Source of the DNA: Nocardioides_C sp963700955
Lineage (GTDB): Bacteria; Actinomycetota; Actinomycetes; Propionibacteriales; Nocardioidaceae
NCBI GenBank assembly: GCA_963700955.1
Contig: CAVOZH010000011.1
Location: 717,836-781,835, forward strand
DNA length: 64,000 bases
Direction of reading: 5' to 3'
In this document: positions 1 through 6,368 of the stretch, in pieces
Numbering within the stretch: the first letter of the stretch is position 1
Layout: every line of letters begins with the position of its first letter
Notes under the pieces: model-generated
The model's database searches: none
What the model was told of the DNA's origin: nothing
What the model saw: the letters and a program-made list of their open reading frames with translations, nothing else
Translations under genes and position numbers: made by a program

Positions 1-40
1 CGGTCCGGCCCAGCACCGTGTGTGTGGTCGTCGTGGTCAT
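1..40 (-). CDS. 5' end of an unidentified gene running off the left edge
   Basis: Only 13 codons are visible, reading MTTTTTHTVLGRT from an ATG at position 40 toward the left edge. A purine-rich GAAGGGTGG stretch lies just upstream as a possible ribosome binding site. An in-frame ATG at position 70 is an alternative start. A KstR-like palindrome sits 15 bases upstream. Too little is present to name a family. Confidence 0.4.
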   Translation of the reverse strand, partial: MTTTTTHTVLGRT

Positions 41-92
41 GCGCCACCCTTCACTAGAACGGGTTCTCATGAATACTGGCGGCGCATGACCA
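34..92. repeat. 12-bp inverted repeat around a palindromic site
   Basis: TGGTCATGCGCC at 34-45 is the exact reverse complement of GGCGCATGACCA at 81-92. The 35-base spacer holds the palindrome at 55-68, so two inverted repeats are nearly concentric. Each arm contains the sequence GGCGCATGACCAC, which on the minus strand is the start-codon region of the edge gene. It could be a regulatory structure or a small local inverted duplication. Confidence 0.5.
55..68. promoter_or_regulatory. KstR-like palindrome (one mismatch)
   Basis: TAGAACGGGTTCTC fits TnnAACnnGTTnnA, the remembered consensus of the TetR-family sterol repressor KstR, at all positions but the last. It lies between copA and the start of the edge gene. 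Closely matching sites occur at 20624-20637 and 50329-50342. The regulator is inferred from consensus only. Confidence 0.35.
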
Positions 93-105
93 CCGACGCA
101 ACGTC

Positions 106-2379
106 TCAGGCTGCGGAGAACCTCCGGAGCCTGAGGCTGTTGGTCACGACGAACACCGAGCTGAAGGCCATGGCCGCCCCGGCGATCAGCGGGTTGAGGA
201 AGCCGAGCGCGGCCAGCGGGATCGCGGCGACGTTGTAGGCGAAGGCCCAGAACAGGTTGCCCTTGATCGTGCGCAACGTGGCGCGGGCGAGCCGGATCGC
301 GTCGGGTGCGGCCTTGAGGTCACCGCGGACCAGGGTCAGGTCGCTGGCCTCGATCGCGACATCGGTGCCGGTGCCCATCGCGAGGCCGAGGTCGGCCTGA
401 GCCAGGGCCGCGGCGTCGTTGACGCCGTCACCGACCATCGCGACGACCGCACCCTCGGACTGGAGGCGCTTGACCGCGTCGACCTTGTCGGCGGGGAGCA
501 CCTCGGCGATCACGTCGGACTCGTCGATGCCGACCTGGGCCGCCACGGCGCGGGCGGCGCGCCCGTTGTCACCGGTCAGCAGGACCGGGCGGAGGCCGAG
601 CCCGCGCAGCTGCTCGATCGCCGCGGCGGAGCTCTGCTTGATCGTGTCGGAGACGACGACCATCGCGCGGACCTGCCCGTCCCAGCCGACCCAGACCGGA
701 GTGCGGCCCTCGCCCTCGGCCTGTGCCGCGTCGGACTCGAGAGCGGCCGACGCCTTCATGGCCCACTCGTCCCGCAGCCACGACGCACGGCCGACGACGA
801 CCGCGTGGTCGTCGACGACACCGGAGACGCCCTGGCCACCGTGGTTCGTGAACCCCTCGACCTCGGGGAGCTGACCCACCTGGTCGCGGGCGTAGTCGGC
901 CACGGCCCGCGCGATCGGGTGCTCGGACGCGTGCTCGAGCGCCCCGGCCACGCGAAGCACCTCGTCGGTCGACTCACCCTCGCCGGGATGCACGGACGCG
1001 ACGCTCATGCGGCCGGTGGTGACCGTGCCGGTCTTGTCGAGCACGATCGTGTCGACGATGCGGGTGGACTCCAGGATCTGGGGGCCCTTGATGAGGATGC
1101 CGAGCTGTGCGCCGCGGCCGGTGCCGACCAGCAGCGCGGTCGGTGTGGCCAGGCCCAGGGCGCAGGGGCAGGCGATGATCAGCACCGCCACGGCCGCGCT
1201 GAACGACGCGGTGGCGGGGTTGCCGGTGAGCAGCCACACCGCGAGGGTGAGCACGGCAAGGCCGATCACGATCGGCACGAAGATGCCGGAGACCCGGTCG
1301 GCGAGCCGTTGAACCTCGGCCTTGCCGGTCTGTGCCTCCTCGACGAGCCGCGCCATCTGGGCGAGCTGCGTGTCCGCTCCGACGCGGGTGGCGCGTACGA
1401 CGAGGCGGCCGCCGGCGTTCACGGTGGCGCCCACGACGTCGTCGCCGGGGCCGACCTCGACCGGCACCGGCTCGCCCGTGAGCATCGAGGCGTCGACCGC
1501 GGAGGTCCCGCTCTCGACGACGCCGTCGGTGGCGATCTTCTCGCCGGGGCGTGCGACGAAGGTGTCGCCGACGCTGAGCTGGGCCACCGGGACCCGGACC
1601 TCGGCGCCGTCGCGGAGCACGGCGACGTCCTTGGCGCCCATGTCGAGCAGCGCGCGGAGCGCCGCGCCGGAGGACTTCTTGGCGCGTGCCTCGAGGTAGC
1701 GGCCGAGCGTGATGAACACCGTCACCGCGGAGGCGACCTCGAGGTAGATCTCGGCGCCGCCCGTGTCCGCGTTGGGCAGCAGCGTGAACGGCATCTTCAT
1801 GCCGGTCATGCCGGCGTCGGTGAAGAACAGCGCCCACAGCGACCAGAGGAACGCGGCACTCACGCCGACCGAGATCAGCGTGTCCATCGTGGCCGCGCCG
1901 TGCCGGGCGTTGGTCCAGGCCGCGCGGTGGAACGGCAGCGCGCCCCACACCACCACAGGTGCTGCCAGGGTCAGGGAGAGCCACTGCCAGTTGTCGAACT
2001 GCAGCCACGGGATCATCGCCATCGCGACGACCGGGACTGTGAGCACGGCCGAGACGACGAGGCGCTGCCACCAGGCGGCGGCCTCGTCGTCACGGCCGGC
2101 GGTGTCAGCCCCGTGGTCCTCGGCCGCGGAGGCGGGAGGAGCGGGGACCGTGGCGCCGTACCCGGTCGCCTCGACCGTGGCGACAAGCTCCTCAGGGGTG
2201 ACCGAGCCGGTGTAGGTGACCTTCGCCTTCTCGGTCGCGTAGTTGACCGTCGCGGTCACGCCCTCGAGCTTGTTGAGCTTCTTCTCGATGCGGTTGGCGC
2301 AGGAGGAGCAGGTCATGCCGGTGATCTCGAGCTCGAGGTCGCGTGCTGTGGCCTCGGTGTCGGTCGGCTGCGTTGTCAT
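106..2379 (-). CDS. copA: Copper-exporting P1B-type ATPase CopA
   Basis: This is a 757-aa P-type ATPase that exports Cu(I) across the membrane using ATP. One N-terminal heavy-metal domain carries GMTCSSC at residues 21-27. The membrane ion site CPC is in IACPCALGLATP, the phosphorylated aspartate in DKTGT near residue 435, and TGE, SEHP, TGDN and MVGDGVND motifs are all present. The ATG at 2379 follows a strong GAGGAG site; an open frame extends far upstream, but that part is only a shadow of copZ and csoR. It is the third gene of csoR-copZ-copA, so Cu(I) induction through CsoR is expected. Cu+ is favoured over Ag+ alone, but both are normal substrates for the family. Confidence 0.95.
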   Translation of the reverse strand: MTTQPTDTEATARDLELEITGMTCSSCANRIEKKLNKLEGVTATVNYATEKAKVTYTGSVTPEELVATVEATGYGATVPAPPASAAEDHGADTAGRDDEAAAWWQRLVVSAVLTVPVVAMAMIPWLQFDNWQWLSLTLAAPVVVWGALPFHRAAWTNARHGAATMDTLISVGVSAAFLWSLWALFFTDAGMTGMKMPFTLLPNADTGGAEIYLEVASAVTVFITLGRYLEARAKKSSGAALRALLDMGAKDVAVLRDGAEVRVPVAQLSVGDTFVARPGEKIATDGVVESGTSAVDASMLTGEPVPVEVGPGDDVVGATVNAGGRLVVRATRVGADTQLAQMARLVEEAQTGKAEVQRLADRVSGIFVPIVIGLAVLTLAVWLLTGNPATASFSAAVAVLIIACPCALGLATPTALLVGTGRGAQLGILIKGPQILESTRIVDTIVLDKTGTVTTGRMSVASVHPGEGESTDEVLRVAGALEHASEHPIARAVADYARDQVGQLPEVEGFTNHGGQGVSGVVDDHAVVVGRASWLRDEWAMKASAALESDAAQAEGEGRTPVWVGWDGQVRAMVVVSDTIKQSSAAAIEQLRGLGLRPVLLTGDNGRAARAVAAQVGIDESDVIAEVLPADKVDAVKRLQSEGAVVAMVGDGVNDAAALAQADLGLAMGTGTDVAIEASDLTLVRGDLKAAPDAIRLARATLRTIKGNLFWAFAYNVAAIPLAALGFLNPLIAGAAMAFSSVFVVTNSLRLRRFSAA

Positions 2380-2432
2380 GTGATCTCCTCCTCTGCCGCT
2401 CCCGCGGCAGGTGCGCGGGAAGTCGTCGCTTC

Positions 2433-2651
2433 TTAGTTCACGAGCTTGTAGTCGCCGGCCTCGTCGAGGGCCTCGGCGACGGTCGAGTCCTCGAGCGGGC
2501 TCTCGCTCTCCACGGTCACCGTCGAGGTGCCTCCGGCGACGAGGTCGACGTTCACGTCGCTCACGCCGTCGAGCGCACTGAGCTCGCTCGTCACGGCTCC
2601 GGCGCAGTGGCCGCACGTCATGCCGGTGACGGAGTAGGTCTGGGTGGTCAT
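2433..2651 (-). CDS. copZ: CopZ-like copper chaperone, single HMA domain
   Basis: A 72-aa protein made only of one heavy-metal-associated fold, with the metal motif GMTCGHC near residues 10-16. Such proteins carry Cu(I) in the cytoplasm and hand it to CopA or CsoR. The GHC form, with histidine between the cysteines, differs from the SSC form in CopA's own domain. It has a clear GAAGGAG site before the ATG, lies between csoR and copA, and is probably on one mRNA with them. Confidence 0.9.
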   Translation of the reverse strand: MTTQTYSVTGMTCGHCAGAVTSELSALDGVSDVNVDLVAGGTSTVTVESESPLEDSTVAEALDEAGDYKLVN

Positions 2652-2698
2652 GTTGACTCCTTCTCTTGGGTGATGACCGGCCGGTGGGTGATGGCTGG

Positions 2699-2992
2699 TC
2701 AGGATCGGACGAGTCGTGCGATTGCGGCGGAGGCCTCGGTGATCTTGTCGTCGGCCTCGCTGCCGCCCACCCGCACCGCGTCGCTGACGCAGTGGCGCAG
2801 GTGCTCGTCGAGCAGGGACAGTGCGACGGTCTCGAGCGCCTTCGTCGCCGCTGACACCTGGGTGAGGATGTCGATGCAGTACGTCTCCTCGTCGACCATC
2901 CGCTGGATCCCGCGGACCTGGCCCTCGATTCGCTTGAGCCGGTTGAGGTGCGCCTGCTTCTCGGCGATGTACCCGGGCTTGTCGGCTGCCAT
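2699..2992 (-). CDS. csoR: CsoR-family copper-sensing repressor
   Basis: A 97-aa all-helical DUF156/CsoR protein. The Cu(I) ligands of true copper CsoRs are visible as Cys39, His64 and Cys68, which argues against the RcnR (nickel/cobalt) or CstR (persulfide) branches. Copper binding should release it from DNA and open the csoR-copZ-copA operon. Two operator-like repeats lie just upstream at 3009-3052, so it probably controls itself. An AAGGAG site precedes the ATG. Confidence 0.92.
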   Translation of the reverse strand: MAADKPGYIAEKQAHLNRLKRIEGQVRGIQRMVDEETYCIDILTQVSAATKALETVALSLLDEHLRHCVSDAVRVGGSEADDKITEASAAIARLVRS

Positions 2993-3008
2993 GTCACTCT
3001 CCTTGCGC

Positions 3009-3052
3009 TAAACCCCTAGGGGGTATCTTCAACGTATACCTGCAGGGGGTAT
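3009..3052 (-). promoter_or_regulatory. Two CsoR-type operators and csoR promoter
   Basis: Two GC-rich dyads flanked by A/T occur in tandem. ACCCCTAGGGGGTAT lies within 3009-3027, and ATACC-(7 bases)-GGTAT spans 3036-3052. Both resemble known CsoR operators (AT-flanked C-run/G-run palindromes). On the minus strand TATACG at 3038-3033 could be a -10 box with TTGCGC at 3059-3054 as -35, though the 15-base spacing is short. Repressor bound here would block the promoter. Confidence 0.75.
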
Positions 3053-3090
3053 GGCGCAAGCACTCGGGTGGACCGGCACCCGATGCACGG

Positions 3091-3738
3091 TCAGCGGGCC
3101 GGCGGGGCAGCCTGCTCAGGCGGCACCGGCACGGCAACCCGGATCTCCTCGCCCAGCCTCGCGCCCCGGAGGAGCTCGAGGTCGTCGCCGGACCAGAACT
3201 TGCCGGGGTCGTAGTAGTTCGTGGGTCGCTCCGACCCGAGCAGCCCCATCGCCTGGTAGGTGCCGGCGACCACCTCGGCACAGTACGTCGACTCGACCGG
3301 GGCGGGCCGCCGAAGCCGCCCTCGGAACCAGCGGCCCGCGAGCGCCATCGTCGCCGGGAACGGCGTCCCGTCCATGCGCGCGATCGTCTTCAGCAGCGCG
3401 TCCTCCATCGCCGGGGTCACCAGCACGTCGAGCTGCCGCAGCCACGGTCGCTGCCGGTACCTGACGGTCCACTGCTCGACGGCCGACCGCAGGTCGTGCA
3501 GCTGTACGCCTCGGTGGCGGGTGCCCGTCCAGACGTCCACGAGGCCCTGCCCGAGCTCGGCGTGCCACATCAGCGGCGGGAGGTCCTCGAGCACGACCGC
3601 CATTCCGACATGATTGACCGGCGCGTTGGTCATCGCACGGATAGCGTGGTCGGCGGCCGAGCGGCCCCGGAAGAGCCACAGGTCGCCGGTCCGCGTCAGC
3701 TCGACCGCCTCGTCGAGCCTCAGGACACTCTCGGTCAT
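3091..3738 (-). CDS. YiiX/NlpC-P60-like permuted papain-fold protein
   Basis: A 215-aa protein without a signal peptide. A histidine in APVNHVGMAV (about residue 42) precedes a cysteine in ESTYCAEVV (about residue 150). That His-then-Cys order is typical of circularly permuted papain-like enzymes (YiiX/YaeF and lipid acyl hydrolase relatives). The substrate, peptide amide or acyl ester, cannot be read from sequence. The start chosen is the ATG at 3738. The gene ends just beyond the csoR control region but points the same way as the operon. Confidence 0.6.
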   Translation of the reverse strand: MTESVLRLDEAVELTRTGDLWLFRGRSAADHAIRAMTNAPVNHVGMAVVLEDLPPLMWHAELGQGLVDVWTGTRHRGVQLHDLRSAVEQWTVRYRQRPWLRQLDVLVTPAMEDALLKTIARMDGTPFPATMALAGRWFRGRLRRPAPVESTYCAEVVAGTYQAMGLLGSERPTNYYDPGKFWSGDDLELLRGARLGEEIRVAVPVPPEQAAPPAR

Positions 3739-3755
3739 GGAAAGGGTTCTCCCTC

Positions 3756-4016
3756 GTGAAGCTGTGGAAGGCGCTCGGGCTCGCCGGGCTCGCCGGGGTG
3801 GCGGCAACAGGTGTCATCATCGCCCGCAACGAACGCCGCCGCGCGCAGATGACGCCGGAGGAGATCCGGGACCGCCTGCACCAGCGGCTCGACGGTGTCC
3901 AGCCGGAGCCGGAGACCTACACGCTGCCAGATGCCCAGGCCGATGGAACCAGACCCGGGTGCCTGCCGTGGCGCGGCCGCCGTCGGGCCGACCGGGCAGG
4001 TCAGTCGACCCGGTAG
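3756..4016 (+). CDS. Small single-pass membrane protein, unknown
   Basis: GTG start. The first 24 residues (MKLWKALGLAGLAGVAATGV...) form a hydrophobic segment with a positive tail, followed by a charged helix containing MTPEEIRDRLHQRL. Short proteins of this shape, about 50-60 aa, are common in Nocardioides-type genomes. The arginine-rich last 25 residues overlap a minus-strand gene by 16 bases and may be a run-on past an older stop. It is divergent from the YiiX-like gene. Confidence 0.5.
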   Translation: MKLWKALGLAGLAGVAATGVIIARNERRRAQMTPEEIRDRLHQRLDGVQPEPETYTLPDAQADGTRPGCLPWRGRRRADRAGQSTR

Positions 4017-4141
4017 CTCTGCGCGGCGTCCTCCACGCGTTGCACGTAGGCCTGCCACCAGGCGGCGTCACCCAGCTCGTCGTGGTCGCGCCCGGCGGGC
4101 CCGTCGACCAGCTCTCGAAGGATGTCGGCGTGACCGGTCAT
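4001..4141 (-). CDS. 46-aa acidic protein coupled to the DUF305 gene
   Basis: The ATG at 4141 lies 2 bases beyond the stop of the DUF305 gene, so translation is probably coupled. The product, MTGHADILRELVDGPAG... ending SYRVD, has no signal peptide or membrane segment and carries a WWQAYVQRVEDAAQ helix. A longer open frame upstream is only a shadow of the DUF305 gene. Function unknown; its position suggests a role with the DUF305 lipoprotein. Confidence 0.55.
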   Translation of the reverse strand: MTGHADILRELVDGPAGRDHDELGDAAWWQAYVQRVEDAAQSYRVD

Positions 4142-4143
4142 GG

Positions 4144-4734
4144 TCAGCCCTTCAACAGCCCCCGCATCGTGGCGATCTCGGTCTCCTGGGCACTGATGAT
4201 GTCCTTGGCGAGCGCGGTCGCCTTGGCGTTCTCGCCGTCCTCCAGCTCGGTCTTGGCCATGTCGACCGCGCCCTCGTGGTGCTCGACCATCATCTTCAGC
4301 CACATGGACTGGAACTCCTCACCTGAGGCGTGCTCCAGGCCGGCCATCTCGTCTGCGCTCATCATGCCGGGCATGTCGGCGTCCATCCCAGCGCCCGCGC
4401 CGTGGTCCTCGGCGTGCGCGTTCGCGTGGTCCCGGCTGGTCTCGGGCACCGGCTTGTCCCACGCCACCAGCCAGTCGGCCATCTTCTCGATCTCCGGTGT
4501 CTGAGCCGACCGGATCTGCTCGGTGAGCTGGACGACCTCCGGGTCGAGGTCGCGGCCCATCGTGAGGTCCACCATCTCCAGGGCCTGGGCGTGGTGCTGG
4601 ATCATGTTGCTGGCGAAGTCGACGTCGGCGTCGTTGAAGCCGCTGCCGCTCGAGGTCGACTCCGAGGACGAGCAGCCGGCGAGGGTCAGCATGAGGGCGG
4701 CCGCAACGGCGGCGAGGGCGCGCGTGTAACGCAT
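4144..4734 (-). CDS. DUF305 lipoprotein, likely copper-binding
   Basis: A 196-aa exported lipoprotein with lipobox LAGC (Cys21) after a hydrophobic signal peptide. Two halves each carry the DUF305 helix-pair signature, NMIQHHAQALEM near residue 45 and MMVEHHEGAVDMA near residue 150, with a His/Met-rich linker (HANAHAEDHGAG, MDADMPGMM). Such His and Met clusters are typical of extracellular copper binding. It sits near csoR-copZ-copA but on its own unit, with an AGGAG site before the ATG. Copper binding is inferred from family and context. Confidence 0.82.
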   Translation of the reverse strand: MRYTRALAAVAAALMLTLAGCSSSESTSSGSGFNDADVDFASNMIQHHAQALEMVDLTMGRDLDPEVVQLTEQIRSAQTPEIEKMADWLVAWDKPVPETSRDHANAHAEDHGAGAGMDADMPGMMSADEMAGLEHASGEEFQSMWLKMMVEHHEGAVDMAKTELEDGENAKATALAKDIISAQETEIATMRGLLKG

Positions 4735-4827
4735 GGTGGTGCTCCTTGTGATCGGTTCTGGCTCTGCTTGTCGCGACAGCCGCAGGACGTCAGGCGTTGG
4801 GCCGTCTGCCGTCTGCGGAAGCGCCTG

Positions 4828-5178
4828 TCAGCAGCGCATCACGGTGAACCGGGGGACCGGTGTCCGGTCACGAAGCACCGGAGGTACGGGCAGCATCAGC
4901 GACCGTGACGGCCGATCGAGAAGCGCGACCCAGGTCGTACGGCGGCCTCCGAACGCCGTGACGACGAGCGCGAGCAGCAGCGCCATGCAGAGCATGAGCG
5001 GCCCGGAACCGGTCCCGTGGTCGCGACCGTGGTCGGCGTCCACGTGCATCGAAGAGGCGGCCGGTGCCGCGACCGGGACGTGATGGGCGGCCGTCGTACA
5101 CCCGGTCGTCCCCAAGGCGTGCATGCCGACCACGCCGAGCACGAGAAGGCCCAGCAGCACGCGCTTGGTCGTCGACAT
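4828..5178 (-). CDS. DUF6153-like small membrane protein, His/Asp-rich loop
   Basis: A 116-aa protein with an N-terminal signal or anchor containing GMHALGTTGC, a periplasmic loop rich in His and Asp (SSMHVDADHGRDHGTGSG), a second membrane helix (MLCMALLLALVVTAF) and an arginine-rich tail. This resembles the actinobacterial DUF6153 family. The metal-ligand-like loop and position beside the DUF305 and copper genes suggest a metal-related role, which is inference. A longer in-frame extension is a shadow of the next gene. Confidence 0.6.
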   Translation of the reverse strand: MSTTKRVLLGLLVLGVVGMHALGTTGCTTAAHHVPVAAPAASSMHVDADHGRDHGTGSGPLMLCMALLLALVVTAFGGRRTTWVALLDRPSRSLMLPVPPVLRDRTPVPRFTVMRC

Positions 5179-5231
5179 CGGTGCCGATTCTAGGAGCCCC
5201 GGTTCACCCGCCGGAGGCCGGACCCGGTCGG

Positions 5232-6368
5232 TCAGACCACCGACAGAGGCAGCGACCGCCCCACCAGACTCCGTCGTACGACGGGCAGGGCGGCTGCGAT
5301 CCGGCGGAGCTCCTCGACCGAGTGGGCCTGTGGTGAGGCCACCATGGCGGGCACTCCTGCGTCCCCGGCCTCGCGCAGCTCGATGTCGAGCGGGACCTGG
5401 CCGAGCAGGGGCGCGTCGATCGCCTTCGCGAGCCGCTCGCCGCCGCCCGACCCGAACAGGGCGGTGCTGTCGTGGCAGGAGCCGCACACCAGCGCGGACA
5501 TGTTCTCGACGACGCCGGCAACCGGCATGCGGGCGTTGCGGGCCATCCGGCCGACCCGCTCCGCGACCGTCCGGGCGGCGGGCTGTGGGGTCGTCACTGC
5601 GACAAGCGCCGCGTCCGGCACGAGCTCGAGCAGCGACATCGTCACGTCGCCGGTGCCCGGTGGCAGGTCGATCAGCAGCGCGTCGAGCTCGCCCCAGTGC
5701 ACGTCGCCCAGGAACTGCTCGATCGCCTTGTGCAGCATCGGCCCGCGCCACACGACCGGCTCCTCGTCCTTGACGAAGAACCCCACCGACATGAGCGAGA
5801 CGCCGTGGGCCTCGACAGGGAGCATGAGCCCCTTCAGCGCGACCGGCGGACGCCGTACCCCGAAGAGCTGGGGCACGGAGTACCCCCAGACGTCGGCGTC
5901 GAGGATGCCGACCCGCTTGCCCTGCTGGGCGAGTGCGACGGCCAGGTTGGCGGTGACCGTCGACTTGCCGACGCCGCCCTTGCCGCTGGCGACGGCGTAG
6001 ACCTGGGTGGAGGAGTCGAGACCGAAGGCATGGCCTCCGTCGGGGCGCGAACCCCTCAGCTGTGACGCGAGGCGCATCCGCTCGCTCTCGCTCATCGCGG
6101 CGAAGGTGACCTCGACGCGGTCGACGCCCTCGACGCGGGACACCGCCGCGGTGACGTCACGGACGAGGGTGTCCTTCAGCGGGCACGACGGGGTGGTGAG
6201 CCGCACGGTCACCCGCACCAGGCCTGACCGGTCCACGTCGACGGGACCGAGCATCCCCGCCTCCAACAGGGGCAGATGCAGCTCGGGGTCCTCCACCACG
6301 GCGAGCGCGGCGTGGACTGCCGCGAGATCGACCTCGACCGACGGGCGGCGGCGGGAGAGGAGGCTCAC
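5232..6368 (-). CDS. apbC: Mrp/ApbC iron-sulfur carrier P-loop ATPase
   Basis: A 378-aa cytoplasmic ATPase. An N-terminal MIP18/DUF59 domain (about 1-95) is followed by a deviant Walker A GKGGVGKST at 129-137. The family CxxC that binds a bridging [4Fe-4S] cluster is Cys295-Cys298. The GTG start overlaps the stop of the molybdoenzyme gene in a GTGA junction, so it is the last gene of that operon. A likely job is inserting Fe-S clusters into the five-cluster enzyme encoded upstream, inferred from context. It could also be the cell's general ApbC. Confidence 0.9.
   Translation of the reverse strand: MSLLSRRRPSVEVDLAAVHAALAVVEDPELHLPLLEAGMLGPVDVDRSGLVRVTVRLTTPSCPLKDTLVRDVTAAVSRVEGVDRVEVTFAAMSESERMRLASQLRGSRPDGGHAFGLDSSTQVYAVASGKGGVGKSTVTANLAVALAQQGKRVGILDADVWGYSVPQLFGVRRPPVALKGLMLPVEAHGVSLMSVGFFVKDEEPVVWRGPMLHKAIEQFLGDVHWGELDALLIDLPPGTGDVTMSLLELVPDAALVAVTTPQPAARTVAERVGRMARNARMPVAGVVENMSALVCGSCHDSTALFGSGGGERLAKAIDAPLLGQVPLDIELREAGDAGVPAMVASPQAHSVEELRRIAAALPVVRRSLVGRSLPLSVV

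Noticed and set aside
805..2436. 543-codon plus-strand frame opposite copA
   Set aside because: Same reason: an antisense shadow of CopA with low-complexity GRGG/EHGDVL composition.
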